Shown one piece after another: positions 47,101-51,966 of a stretch of 51,966 bases of DNA. Position 1 is the stretch's first letter. The number at the start of each line of letters is the position of its first letter. Source of the stretch: an uncultured Granulosicoccaceae bacterium (GTDB taxonomy: Bacteria > Pseudomonadota > Gammaproteobacteria > Granulosicoccales > Granulosicoccaceae); contig CALIHW010000104.1 of NCBI GenBank assembly GCA_938020525.1, positions 1 to 51,966 of the forward strand. The letters are read 5' to 3'. Position numbers and translations under genes: made by a program. The notes below the pieces were generated by a model. It was not told the DNA's origin and did no database searches. It saw only the letters and a list, made by a program, of their open reading frames with translations.

Positions 47101-49027
47101 GGATCAATCCGGAATAAGTGGAAGATATAGCAACGCTGGCAGTATTCTATCTCTCAGTGGAGCGGCATCAGTTATTCAGTATGAAAATGCTTTGCAATCG
47201 ATCACTTATACAAACCACAGCGACGCACCATCAGATGTAGTACGTATTTTGTCAGTTAACGTAGATGACGGCATAAGTAGCAGCAATGTCGCATCCAAAT
47301 CTCTCACCGTTATCCCGGTTAGTGACACCCCGGAGGGAGGCGATAGCATAATCAGCATCGCCGAAGATTCAGATTATGTTTTCCATTCGGCCAATTTTGG
47401 TTTTAAAGATCTTAAAGACGGCGATGCGTTTAGCAGCATCGTGATTACCACATCACCAAAGAACGGCACACTACTGCTCTACGGAGTCATCCAACCGCCT
47501 GATTCAATAATCAGCATCGCTGATATATCGACTGGAAAATTCACTTTCAGGGCAAACCCCAATAGCACTGATACAAGCAATTTTGGATTCCTGGTTCAGG
47601 ACAGTGGCAACACCCTTAATGGAGGTGCATTCACCGATCCAACCGAGAACTTCATCGCTATAGAATTAACTTCAATCAATGATGCACCGAATTTAATCAA
47701 CAATGGAATCACAGTTGATGAAGGCAGTACAATTGCAATCGATACAGACTCACTTACCGCCACAGATATCGAAAGCAATAGCGCTCAACTTGGCTTTACT
47801 CTACTACGAGTTCCAGAGCATGGAGTACTGAACCTGAATGGAAGCGCACTAGGCATTGACGACACTTTCACCCTGGCGCAAATAGAATCAAATGACATCA
47901 CTTACATACATAACGGATCCGAGACAGAGGCTGATTATTTCGAGATAGCGCTGCAGGACGGAGATAGCAGCCTACCCGTATTCGGGAGATTCAATATAAC
48001 CATCAATGAGAGTATTGATCCGACCCCTGTAGCCGCCGATGATAACTTTACAGTTCTATCTGGTTCAACACTAGATACCAGCGACTCACTGACATCCATT
48101 CTTGATAATGACCTGACGATAGAGAGCGATATTTCACTGTCAATTGTAACCGCACCGAAGCACGGTACATTGGTATTCAACCCTGACGGTACGTTTATAT
48201 ATCATCACGATGAAAACAGCACAGCTACAGCGGATGAGTTTACCTACCGGCTTACCAATCAGGATAACGTGTCTGCAATTGCCACCGTTTCAATCTCAGT
48301 CGAACCGCAACCGCAACCAGAGTTAGTAACAGCGCCTGAACCTGCTATAGCTCCGGTGATTGAGAAGATTCCTCAATCAAACATTTTGTCGATTGCGCCA
48401 GCATCTGTAAACACGATACCAATCACTGGTGGGACAGCTCAGATCATTAGCGCAACCGAATTTGAAGCAGTAGAACCGGACTCGATACAGCTATCCACCC
48501 AAAACCCGCCAGCGGACTCTGGACTCGAGACCATAGAAGGCTTCGATAGAGCAGCGGCTATTAACCTGGCAAGCGACAACAAGGCTCAACTGCCAATAGC
48601 ACGATTCTCACTTGAGGCACTCACAACAATTCAGCACAACAAACATGAGAAAATAACGGTTAGCTCCCATATTGATTCTTCGACCACCAATGTACTCAAC
48701 GTATCAATAAATGTAAGCTCAACACCATTGCAAGTGATCGATAACGAGAATTTTTCCCGATCACTAAGCAACCTGGCCGACGATCTGCAGAAAGCCAGTG
48801 ATCAGGAAAAAATGCGCCATGATGTAAATACTGATGCGTTATTTGGCGTTTCATTTAGTTTAACCGCCGCCTTCATTGGCTGGACTCTGCGCGGTGGCGC
48901 ACTACTGGGGAGCATGTTGGCATTGCAACCCTTATGGGCAAGTGCTGACCCTATAAAAGCGGCCAGTAAAATTCGCGACAACGACTCGACAAAAGAAGAC
49001 TCAAAGCTGGAGGAAATATTTGACTAG
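38141..49027 (+). CDS. Giant LEPR-motif multidomain surface protein (LamG, C-type lectin-like, cadherin-like)
   Basis: This 3628-residue protein starts at a GTG. A basic N-terminus leads to LESLEQRVLFSADI (25-38), a variant of the LEPR-XLL motif of giant gammaproteobacterial proteins; no classical signal peptide is visible. Modules in order: LamG (about 120-335), C-type-lectin-like (387-527), cadherin-like (528-605), LamG (617-835), choice-of-anchor/DUF642-like sandwich (867-1030), C-type-lectin-like (1047-1183), cadherin-like (1184-1252), Ig/cadherin-like (1253-1366), LamG (1368-1590), one NDAP-start domain (1592-1727), ten tandem repeats of about 133 residues (1728-3058), two more domains (3059-3290) and a VCBS/Ig-7-like domain (3290-3385). 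The last 65 residues hold a hydrophobic segment (GVSFSLTAAFIGWTLRGGAL) and a charged tail. There are no RTX nonapeptides and no type I signal. It is probably an adhesin. Confidence 0.9.
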   Translation: MPKRSKANLSPAGHKTNRKHRTAVLESLEQRVLFSADIGTHHMFVYQPDNELHLASSITVAASDNDSLPPSLLTANSLSALPSTFGEITTPIAFDDATIDSWQGALAPASSADITNSIGGGLSLNQDGGNDAYLKPENSTLLFSGLQQLTFEIQISSNELQSGDSFAHYRTATTDGFKLELAGTDFILTINNTTTTAASIDYVAALNDGEQHSVTTTWDSTTGEWQVFIDGELVDNGTGSSTTAISNAAGVLVLGQSQGAQEGNFDQTQSLSATLHEARIFSTVRSEFEIGSSHLSSIPWSETDLIANWTFDHFSSNGVINDSVAGNNLHALHVTEPGFTTSDTSLKLRVTENTPTGTVIGTVAGIDTNREAQINAIVASSADIYHSAETGSFYQVIHTPQLHMDAVATAQTIPLNGAYGQLLSINSATENSTVVDIMSDAGVSQTHLNATDTDVEGDWRWRDSGSLFWKNSSDHNIPEDGAYSNWSTTNPNNVNDQDVAKIFASDGLWDDVKDSATFKWIIKYDADSVLSSNGTFGNHQLTYAIGSQSVANTFTIDPLSGEISVANGANLNFEILPLHSIQVEITDPDGNSVSQQLDIAITDAAESDQAPTNLSNGIQINSDGGNDTYLQAANGSQILGGLDELTIEFILQLEAPPNNTAQTLLSYATAAENKEVLLQVSPAGNIEFTVNENTLTTIDSFPELYDGRLHTVSATWSSNNGVAFLYFDGILVATDTGIASGSVLETNGSLVIGNSQTSPGNGFSFDQAMHATLHDIRIWDHARTDSEISLNSYSKYLTASGLIANWQMHSINSQGEITDEINAEILSINHSVGSGFISSNVIERLTIKEKSAAGSTVGFVLPTDQLLFQDVLTDGKLLNENPLPTSTITVYAGDSVGDWNVADGSVDFASPTIIAGPNGSHAIELSGDDAGTIISTSFNTVPGQSYTASFAANANFALADTKYKDFIVSAAGQSQQYSIEHIGTNWINEHWERLSFVFTAQGNTAELSLQSLDSSPFGPYIADISVTEIPEAVNGILSTTPDLTYNPNTGKFYKFVDTPVRNDIALSAARAELVNGVSGQLFTVRSQLENELARQYAQQSGNQIWLGATRTDTSGTWNWLSGTDTADPFWTGGRNGSATSTSYASHMGLSEQPAEDYIRLAANGDWYDASNNGPYSYIIEWDAEAVVGNYTYTMTDLSENFIIDSNTGEITAATTNTLDFETAQSHTVSITVTDSNANTYSKSVMIDVIDVSSELSLDLPALQTTPEDTSLLFNTANGNSIRVDDDYGADTLLQTTLSVTDGVLQLPPSPGIMFIDSNGAATTSSAANILTISGTETNTNNALQNLVYTPDPAFNGTDNLAINTTTDVNLEAHYSFNDSTANDNSYGNIRNGTYIGGANTSIDSTRGTVLELTGSGDSVVVASNFGSPASISLGGWVNYSGTGQADFISLDDRLTISLDDAIHNGVTARFKTLGNNTVELHTDTVLTGIGWHHIFYVHDSLNGIHALYIDGEKAATATIPAPIDYTGINNTYLGTSQATGPVTSPATNDNDFIGQMDDIRVYSRSVSQDEIVGIINGENQIAGLIPINITAVNDAPYFTTTPPVINPAATIPVVGQTNEENRLTGLFVETVDIDSGTNSVLTTINVNNGIISVVNLTGTIVSGANSSADLVFTGTINDINTSLSNITFTPDAEFNGLATITIDINDQGNTGSGGALSVSETLNIQVNPVNDPPLLQSPESTVVTFTENSTPVPVSSLLSITDPDNLQLQSATVSIISGYIANEDELSISSQPNIVSTFDNTTGILTLSGLASITEYENALRDITYRNISENPTINNKQLSFNINDGNVFSDSWLRQLNVVTVNDAPSLSGITTTSLNYTENDGIQIVSPSIAITDADDTNINSATAEIINNHAGVEDLLSFTPQAGINGVFDSINGKLTFTGSASLNDYQTLLRSVTYQNQSEDPDTLTRVLGYTVNDGQSISNTAIRNISITPENDPPILNSIETDALTFTENDNAKTVSSSLELTDEDNQTLVSAVVRISTNYVDGQDKLQFSSQSGISGIFNSNTGTLSLSGVATVSEYQTALRSIRYLNVSDNPDTSTRELTITVSDGAATGNQQMRELTVVAVNDAPDISSVEAASLVYIENDPATPISSNIKIDDVDHTQLSSATVSIISNLDESQDILSLAIPSPSNISGSYNASAGVLSLTGNAAISEYQSVLRSVSYQNTSNDPDTQSRTVEFKISDENTDSNTDSNTGTRNIDLTPVNDAPTLTSAVTTPLAYPENAGAIPVNAAIAILDPDDTLIDSATIQISSNYNANEDILSMDSTPGITSVYDSISGTLSLVGTATMQDYQSALQSVSYSNSNQNPDTATRTIIFSVSDGQLTSNMVPQEIEIQPDNNAPAIANVETTPVIYTENNPLTSLTSSLSLGDADNTHLQSAIISINAGFDSSEDILNMPAQPGITSTFNSSTGQLLLSGDATLAEYETAIRLVSYTNNSENPGTQSRSITFTVTDGQHTSNTATRALEIIPVNDSPTIDLGGANAPIHIESTAGTIVSPALTVYDLDNTSLQSATVIIGNNYNPAEDQLEYINQSGIVGVFANGVLSLSGNATVAQYQQALRTVSYLNNSDAPDASTREISFSVNDGQSNSVIQTIEVEVETSNDAPELTNTETASQLYIEGATPVPVTSGITLNDLDNTNLTAAVISVVNASPTDDRLLFNDQSGITGTYDVNNGQLQLSGTASLADYDAAIRSVTYQNLSEHPMAGTRNVEVTVFDGTDTSNSVTRDLTVMPVNDAPIASDIELTPVYFIENSTAVAITDTIKLSDPDHSLVSSAQISISASFASAEDQLLFNDQSGITGNYNEATGELSLSGTATLIQYQDAIQSVRYLNISEDPSTSSRTVSITISDGQLNSETTTRAISIHEINDQPVLSDPGNSDLSFLENTGAIEILQTLHISDSDNATLLSATVSISPSLTEDQLLFEDQSGISGRYSNAGSILSLSGAASVIQYENALQSITYTNHSDAPSDVVRILSVNVDDGISSSNVASKSLTVIPVSDTPEGGDSIISIAEDSDYVFHSANFGFKDLKDGDAFSSIVITTSPKNGTLLLYGVIQPPDSIISIADISTGKFTFRANPNSTDTSNFGFLVQDSGNTLNGGAFTDPTENFIAIELTSINDAPNLINNGITVDEGSTIAIDTDSLTATDIESNSAQLGFTLLRVPEHGVLNLNGSALGIDDTFTLAQIESNDITYIHNGSETEADYFEIALQDGDSSLPVFGRFNITINESIDPTPVAADDNFTVLSGSTLDTSDSLTSILDNDLTIESDISLSIVTAPKHGTLVFNPDGTFIYHHDENSTATADEFTYRLTNQDNVSAIATVSISVEPQPQPELVTAPEPAIAPVIEKIPQSNILSIAPASVNTIPITGGTAQIISATEFEAVEPDSIQLSTQNPPADSGLETIEGFDRAAAINLASDNKAQLPIARFSLEALTTIQHNKHEKITVSSHIDSSTTNVLNVSINVSSTPLQVIDNENFSRSLSNLADDLQKASDQEKMRHDVNTDALFGVSFSLTAAFIGWTLRGGALLGSMLALQPLWASADPIKAASKIRDNDSTKEDSKLEEIFD
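43322..47314 (+). repeat. Ten tandem ~399-bp (133-residue) repeats
   Basis: Repeat starts (NDAP-type) fall at residues 1728, 1861, 1994, 2127, 2266, 2399, 2532, 2663, 2795 and 2928, with the array ending near 3058; spacing is 131-139. Shared elements in order are an ENxxAxPVSS-like strand, a D-D-L-SATV-IS-N strand, ED-L, SGI-G-YN, LSG-A---YQ-ALRSV-Y-N, and TR---V-DG. The copies are diverged in DNA, so homogenisation has not been recent. Confidence 0.92.
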
Positions 49028-49198
49028 TGGTCGTCCCAAATGGTACTCGAATACATTTCTTGGCTACATTCGCCCCGGCTGTGTTGAAACAGTTTGAAAT
49101 AACTCCATCATACGTAACGAAAATGATGGATATCAAAGCAACACCAGCACGCTTTAGCAGTGGCCGTGGTTCTACCGCGCAGTCCCCAGAGCCTTTAA

Positions 49199-50353
49199 TC
49201 AAAATATCTCTTCACGCAGTCGCCTCGATAACTCTGCACCCTCAATAATTCCGTAACGGGTGTACAAAGCATCAGCTTTTTGCAGTGATTGAATCGCGTC
49301 GGTCATGCTCACATTTGATCGATATAACTCTACCAGCACATCAGGTTGCCGACGATAGCGGGCGCGGCTCGATACTTTAGCAAGTGAATTCTCGGCCTTT
49401 TGTCTAAAGCGCCAGGCCTGCAAAGCATCTCCACGCGAGGATAACTGATTATATAGCTGTGCATAATCACGGGCCTCACCAATAGCTTGCACACTCGCCT
49501 CGTACTCCTGATAGTGGCTACGTATTTGACTGGACAGTTCCTTAGAATCCACCCTGGAAAGCCCTCCCGCTATCATTTTTTCCAATAGCTTATTGGCAGC
49601 GTTAAGATTACCCGATGTAGCATGTAGTTTTATTGCTTCCCTGCCCGCAGTTTCTGCCTCAGCTACATTGGAGCTTGCTCTATAGCTGCTGAAGAGCGTT
49701 TCATATGCGCTTGCTGCCGCCCCGTATCTGTGCAACCTAAGATTTGTTTGTACAATCTCTTTCAGCTGACCTTCGGCTTGCTGGAATTGTCCGTTACTGA
49801 CCTTCCATCGGGATATTAGTAGTTGGTCGTAGGCATCTGAAGTTTGTCTGGCTCTTTTTCTGGTGTACAAATGAAGACGCCCGATCTGTACATGAATACC
49901 AGCAACGCTAACTCCATCACCCAGCTCTTCATACAGTTCAAGAGCCTCTGACAGATACACCTCAGCCATTCCCAGCTCACCCTGCTGCAGCGCCAACTCT
50001 CCGAGCTCACCAAGATTAAATGCAAGACCTGCATTATCCAAAGCACCCGCAGCTTCTACCGCACGATTTAGCAATTCGTTCTTAGCTAGCGTGAACTCAC
50101 CGGCAGCGCTGTAGGATTCTATCTTTGGCGACAATGATGGTTTAGTGGCAGATATTACTTCATCGATTTTTGCCGAAATAGAGAACGGTGATATCGAGGT
50201 TGCGGATTGAGGGACACGTTGCACCAGGTCACTTTTGCTAATCACGAACTGCTGAGCCAGATAGAGCAGTCCAATACTGCTGACAACAATGCCGGCTGAC
50301 TTAAGCCGCCTGCCCAACCAGCGTTTACGCGCTTTCCATCCATCACTGCCCAT
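49199..50353 (-). CDS. Membrane-anchored tetratricopeptide-repeat protein
   Basis: This 384-residue protein has a basic N-terminus and one membrane helix (IVVSSIGLLYLAQQFVI, about 22-38). The rest is helical and repetitive. TPR-like motifs are visible at ALDNAGLAFNLGELGELAL, GMAEVYLSEALELYEELGDG and further copies (ASAYETLFSSYRASSNVAEA). TPR arrays mediate protein-protein contacts, so it probably presents a binding surface in the periplasm. The ribosome-binding site is unusually strong (GGAGGACAAC directly before the ATG). It converges with the giant gene, 171 bases apart, and no partner is clear. It is not a known named family to me. Confidence 0.8.
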   Translation of the reverse strand: MGSDGWKARKRWLGRRLKSAGIVVSSIGLLYLAQQFVISKSDLVQRVPQSATSISPFSISAKIDEVISATKPSLSPKIESYSAAGEFTLAKNELLNRAVEAAGALDNAGLAFNLGELGELALQQGELGMAEVYLSEALELYEELGDGVSVAGIHVQIGRLHLYTRKRARQTSDAYDQLLISRWKVSNGQFQQAEGQLKEIVQTNLRLHRYGAAASAYETLFSSYRASSNVAEAETAGREAIKLHATSGNLNAANKLLEKMIAGGLSRVDSKELSSQIRSHYQEYEASVQAIGEARDYAQLYNQLSSRGDALQAWRFRQKAENSLAKVSSRARYRRQPDVLVELYRSNVSMTDAIQSLQKADALYTRYGIIEGAELSRRLREEIF

Positions 50354-50478
50354 GTTGTCCTCCAGTGAGCGAAAACAATGCCCTGCCTGAATCCCTAGAC
50401 TAGCAGATCACGGTAAAGCCAACAAAGAACGGGCCAGCAGCCGCACAGCTACTGGTTTAGTGTGATGCCTCAAGGCGA

Positions 50479-51369
50479 CTAGCCAGCCAGGCTGATGGCC
50501 TCGGCGATTGCATCTGTCTTCTGAGCTGGCGCCATAATGTGCACACCGGCAAGCCCGGGAATTTCTCGATACTGCTGAATTAACTCCGAACAAAGTTTTC
50601 TGCCTTCAGCTTTCGCATCACTGGCTTGCTCGAGACGTTTGATCGTATGCTCCGGTATGGTTACGCCATAAAGGTTGTCATTCATCCAGCGCGCTGATTT
50701 AGCCGATAGTATTGGACCGATACCCATCAGCACCCCAAGCTTTTCAGTAATACCTTCATCTTTCAACCTACTGATATAACGTCTGGCAACTTCAGGCTCA
50801 AAGCAAAACTGTGTTTGCGCAAACTGAGCACCGCTTTCGATCTTTGCAAGCAGTCCTTCAGGTTTCCAGTCTGCCGGTGGATCTATTGGCATATCTGCAG
50901 CCCCCACGAAAAACGGTGGTGGCTCACTGACCGACTTACCCGATGGCAGCATGCCGTCTTTTCGGAGCGCAGTCGCAACTTGCATTATTTGTCGTGAGTC
51001 GAAATCAAATACTGGCTTAGCTTCTGGTTGATCTCCTTTCGCAGGATCATCACCCATCAACATTAAAAGGTTATAGCATCCATGCGCTGCAGCACCGAGA
51101 AGATCTGCGGTTAATGCAATTCTATTCCGGTCACGACAAGTGATCTGTAACACAGGCTCATGACCATCCGCGGCGAGCAGTGCAGCTGCCGCAAAGCTGC
51201 TCATAGTAGTTGAGGCGCCAGCGCCATCAGTTACATTAACTCCGTCCACAATACCGCGCAGCACAGATGCCTCTTCCAACAATTGCTTGCGAGTGGCTGA
51301 AATTGGTGGAACTATCTCTGCAGTAATCGCAAAGTCGCTATTTTTTATTTTGTCACTGAGTTGCGTCAT
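50479..51369 (-). CDS. metF: Methylenetetrahydrofolate reductase (MetF-like)
   Basis: This is a MetF-family protein of 296 residues from the ATG at 51369; the longer frame (to 51399) would add ten poorly matching residues. The TIM-barrel signatures are recognisable: ITAEIVPPIS with the catalytic-type glutamate, GVNVTDGAGASTTMSSFAA, LMLMGDDPAKGD and GAQFAQTQFCFEP. It is FAD-dependent in most bacteria and reduces methylene-THF to methyl-THF. The sequence is more like the divergent MetF group found with C1-demethylation or clostridial systems than Escherichia coli MetF, so a role in methyl-group catabolism is possible. It is divergent from an acyl-CoA dehydrogenase gene, with 142 bases between. 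Confidence 0.88.
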   Translation of the reverse strand: MTQLSDKIKNSDFAITAEIVPPISATRKQLLEEASVLRGIVDGVNVTDGAGASTTMSSFAAAALLAADGHEPVLQITCRDRNRIALTADLLGAAAHGCYNLLMLMGDDPAKGDQPEAKPVFDFDSRQIMQVATALRKDGMLPSGKSVSEPPPFFVGAADMPIDPPADWKPEGLLAKIESGAQFAQTQFCFEPEVARRYISRLKDEGITEKLGVLMGIGPILSAKSARWMNDNLYGVTIPEHTIKRLEQASDAKAEGRKLCSELIQQYREIPGLAGVHIMAPAQKTDAIAEAISLAG

Positions 51370-51511
51370 CCTGTACCTCGCCTTCGCGGCTACGTTCACT
51401 TGAGTTTTTATCAGCTTACAATTTGCAGCTGTTTTGTTATTGTAACCAGACGACTGTTCAATACTTTACAGTGCCTGTTTTCGTTGATTTCCACTCCAGA
51501 GCCGATACCGC

Positions 51512-51966
51512 GTGAGTTACAAGAAAAGACCAATCTACGACGCTGAACACGACCTCCTACGTGATGAATTACGTCGCTTCCTGGAGCAGCACGCCGTCCC
51601 CCATCTCGATCAATGGGAAGCTGATGGGCATGCTGCCAGATCGTTCTGGAACCAGCTCGGCGAATTTGGTGCTCTGTCTGCAATGATTCCTTCAGAGTAT
51701 GGAGGGACCGGTGCAGATATGCGAATGGCATCAGTTATCTATGAAGAGATAGGACGCTGTGGTGTCGCCGGCGCCGGCGGTATCGGCGTGCATGACATCG
51801 TTGCTTATTACCTGCAGCACCACGCAAGTGAAGAATTAAAGCAAATATGGTTACCTAAAGCTGTCAGTGGTAATGCATTGTTTGCTGTAGCCATGACTGA
51901 GCCCGGCGCTGGATCTGACCTGCGCGGCATAAAAACCAGCGCTGAGTTATCCGGTGATCACTACAC
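51512..51966 (+). CDS. Acyl-CoA dehydrogenase (5' part, cut by window end)
   Basis: The first 151 codons of an acyl-CoA dehydrogenase are present, and the gene runs off the window. It begins with a GTG at 51512; an in-frame stop occurs just upstream and no ATG is available. The N-terminal helical domain is clear (DELRRFLEQHAVPHLDQWEA, ALSAMIPSEYGGTGADMRMA) and the FAD/substrate-loop motif is LFAVAMTEPGAGSDLRGIKT. It oxidises an acyl-CoA at the alpha-beta position. Which acyl group cannot be judged from this part. Confidence 0.93.
   Translation, partial: MSYKKRPIYDAEHDLLRDELRRFLEQHAVPHLDQWEADGHAARSFWNQLGEFGALSAMIPSEYGGTGADMRMASVIYEEIGRCGVAGAGGIGVHDIVAYYLQHHASEELKQIWLPKAVSGNALFAVAMTEPGAGSDLRGIKTSAELSGDHY

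Noticed and set aside
43322-47314. Regular spacing suggestive of a CRISPR or satellite array
   Set aside because: Units are about 399 bp, diverged in DNA and fully coding, so this is a protein repeat array.
38141-49027. RTX toxin or type I secreted adhesin
   Set aside because: No GGxGxDxL-type nonapeptides and no type I C-terminal signal are visible, and no secretion genes adjoin.
49028-49198. Plus-strand reading frame after the giant gene
   Set aside because: Only a short stop-bounded peptide with no start or domain; treated as intergenic between convergent genes.

Overview
The window is about 52 kb of bacterial chromosome with roughly balanced base composition. Gene content points to a free-living, probably marine gammaproteobacterium: a fimT-pilV-pilW-pilX-pilY1-pilE minor-pilin operon, a FadL/VolA-type lipase pair, RmuC, YgiQ, YaaA, and a giant surface protein with an N-terminal LEPR-like motif. 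I see no rRNA, tRNA, CRISPR array, prophage or insertion sequence. The taxonomic call rests on gene families only and goes no deeper than class.

Layout. (1) 1-9 kb: an MFS carboxylate-type transporter; an apolipoprotein-like helical lipoprotein; a lipid-scavenging operon on the minus strand (FadL porin, surface lipase lipoprotein, small membrane protein) with a divergent stand-alone STN-like periplasmic protein; and an orphan hydantoinase/oxoprolinase A-type protein. (2) 9.4-16.2 kb: the type IV pilus minor-pilin/PilY1 operon and a divergent second PilE-like pilin. PilY1 carries an unusual insertion of about 140 residues, rich in alanine. (3) 16.2-25 kb: a cold-shock protein with a readable promoter and long leader, a GlxA-type AraC regulator, RmuC, a thioredoxin-reductase-like ferredoxin-NADP reductase, a Trm112/YcaR-like small protein, a secreted protein, a GNAT acetyltransferase and YgiQ. 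(4) 25-29 kb: a secreted five-bladed-propeller (DUF4185/GH183-like) protein with four CBM10-like modules, then a very low-complexity membrane-anchored protein. (5) 29-37.7 kb: a tightly overlapping ABC-2 exporter plus Nudix operon, a beta-carbonic anhydrase, YaaA translationally coupled to a sulfite-oxidase-fold molybdoenzyme, a ThDP enzyme and a PLP aminotransferase. (6) 38-49 kb: one 3628-residue gene with LamG, C-type-lectin-like and cadherin-like modules and ten tandem repeats of about 133 residues. It ends in a hydrophobic segment and has no RTX or type I secretion signal. (7) 49-52 kb: a TPR membrane protein, a MetF-like reductase and the start of an acyl-CoA dehydrogenase.

How parts fit together. 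The lipase is predicted to release fatty acids at the cell surface and FadL to import them. The pilus operon builds the tip and priming complex of a type IV pilus. The giant protein, PilY1 and the CBM10/propeller protein are all candidates for contact with surfaces or polysaccharides. The best candidates for undescribed biology are the giant LEPR-like protein (route to the surface and ligand unknown), the alanine-rich PilY1 insertion, the disordered 563-residue membrane protein, and the molybdoenzyme-ThDP enzyme-aminotransferase cluster.
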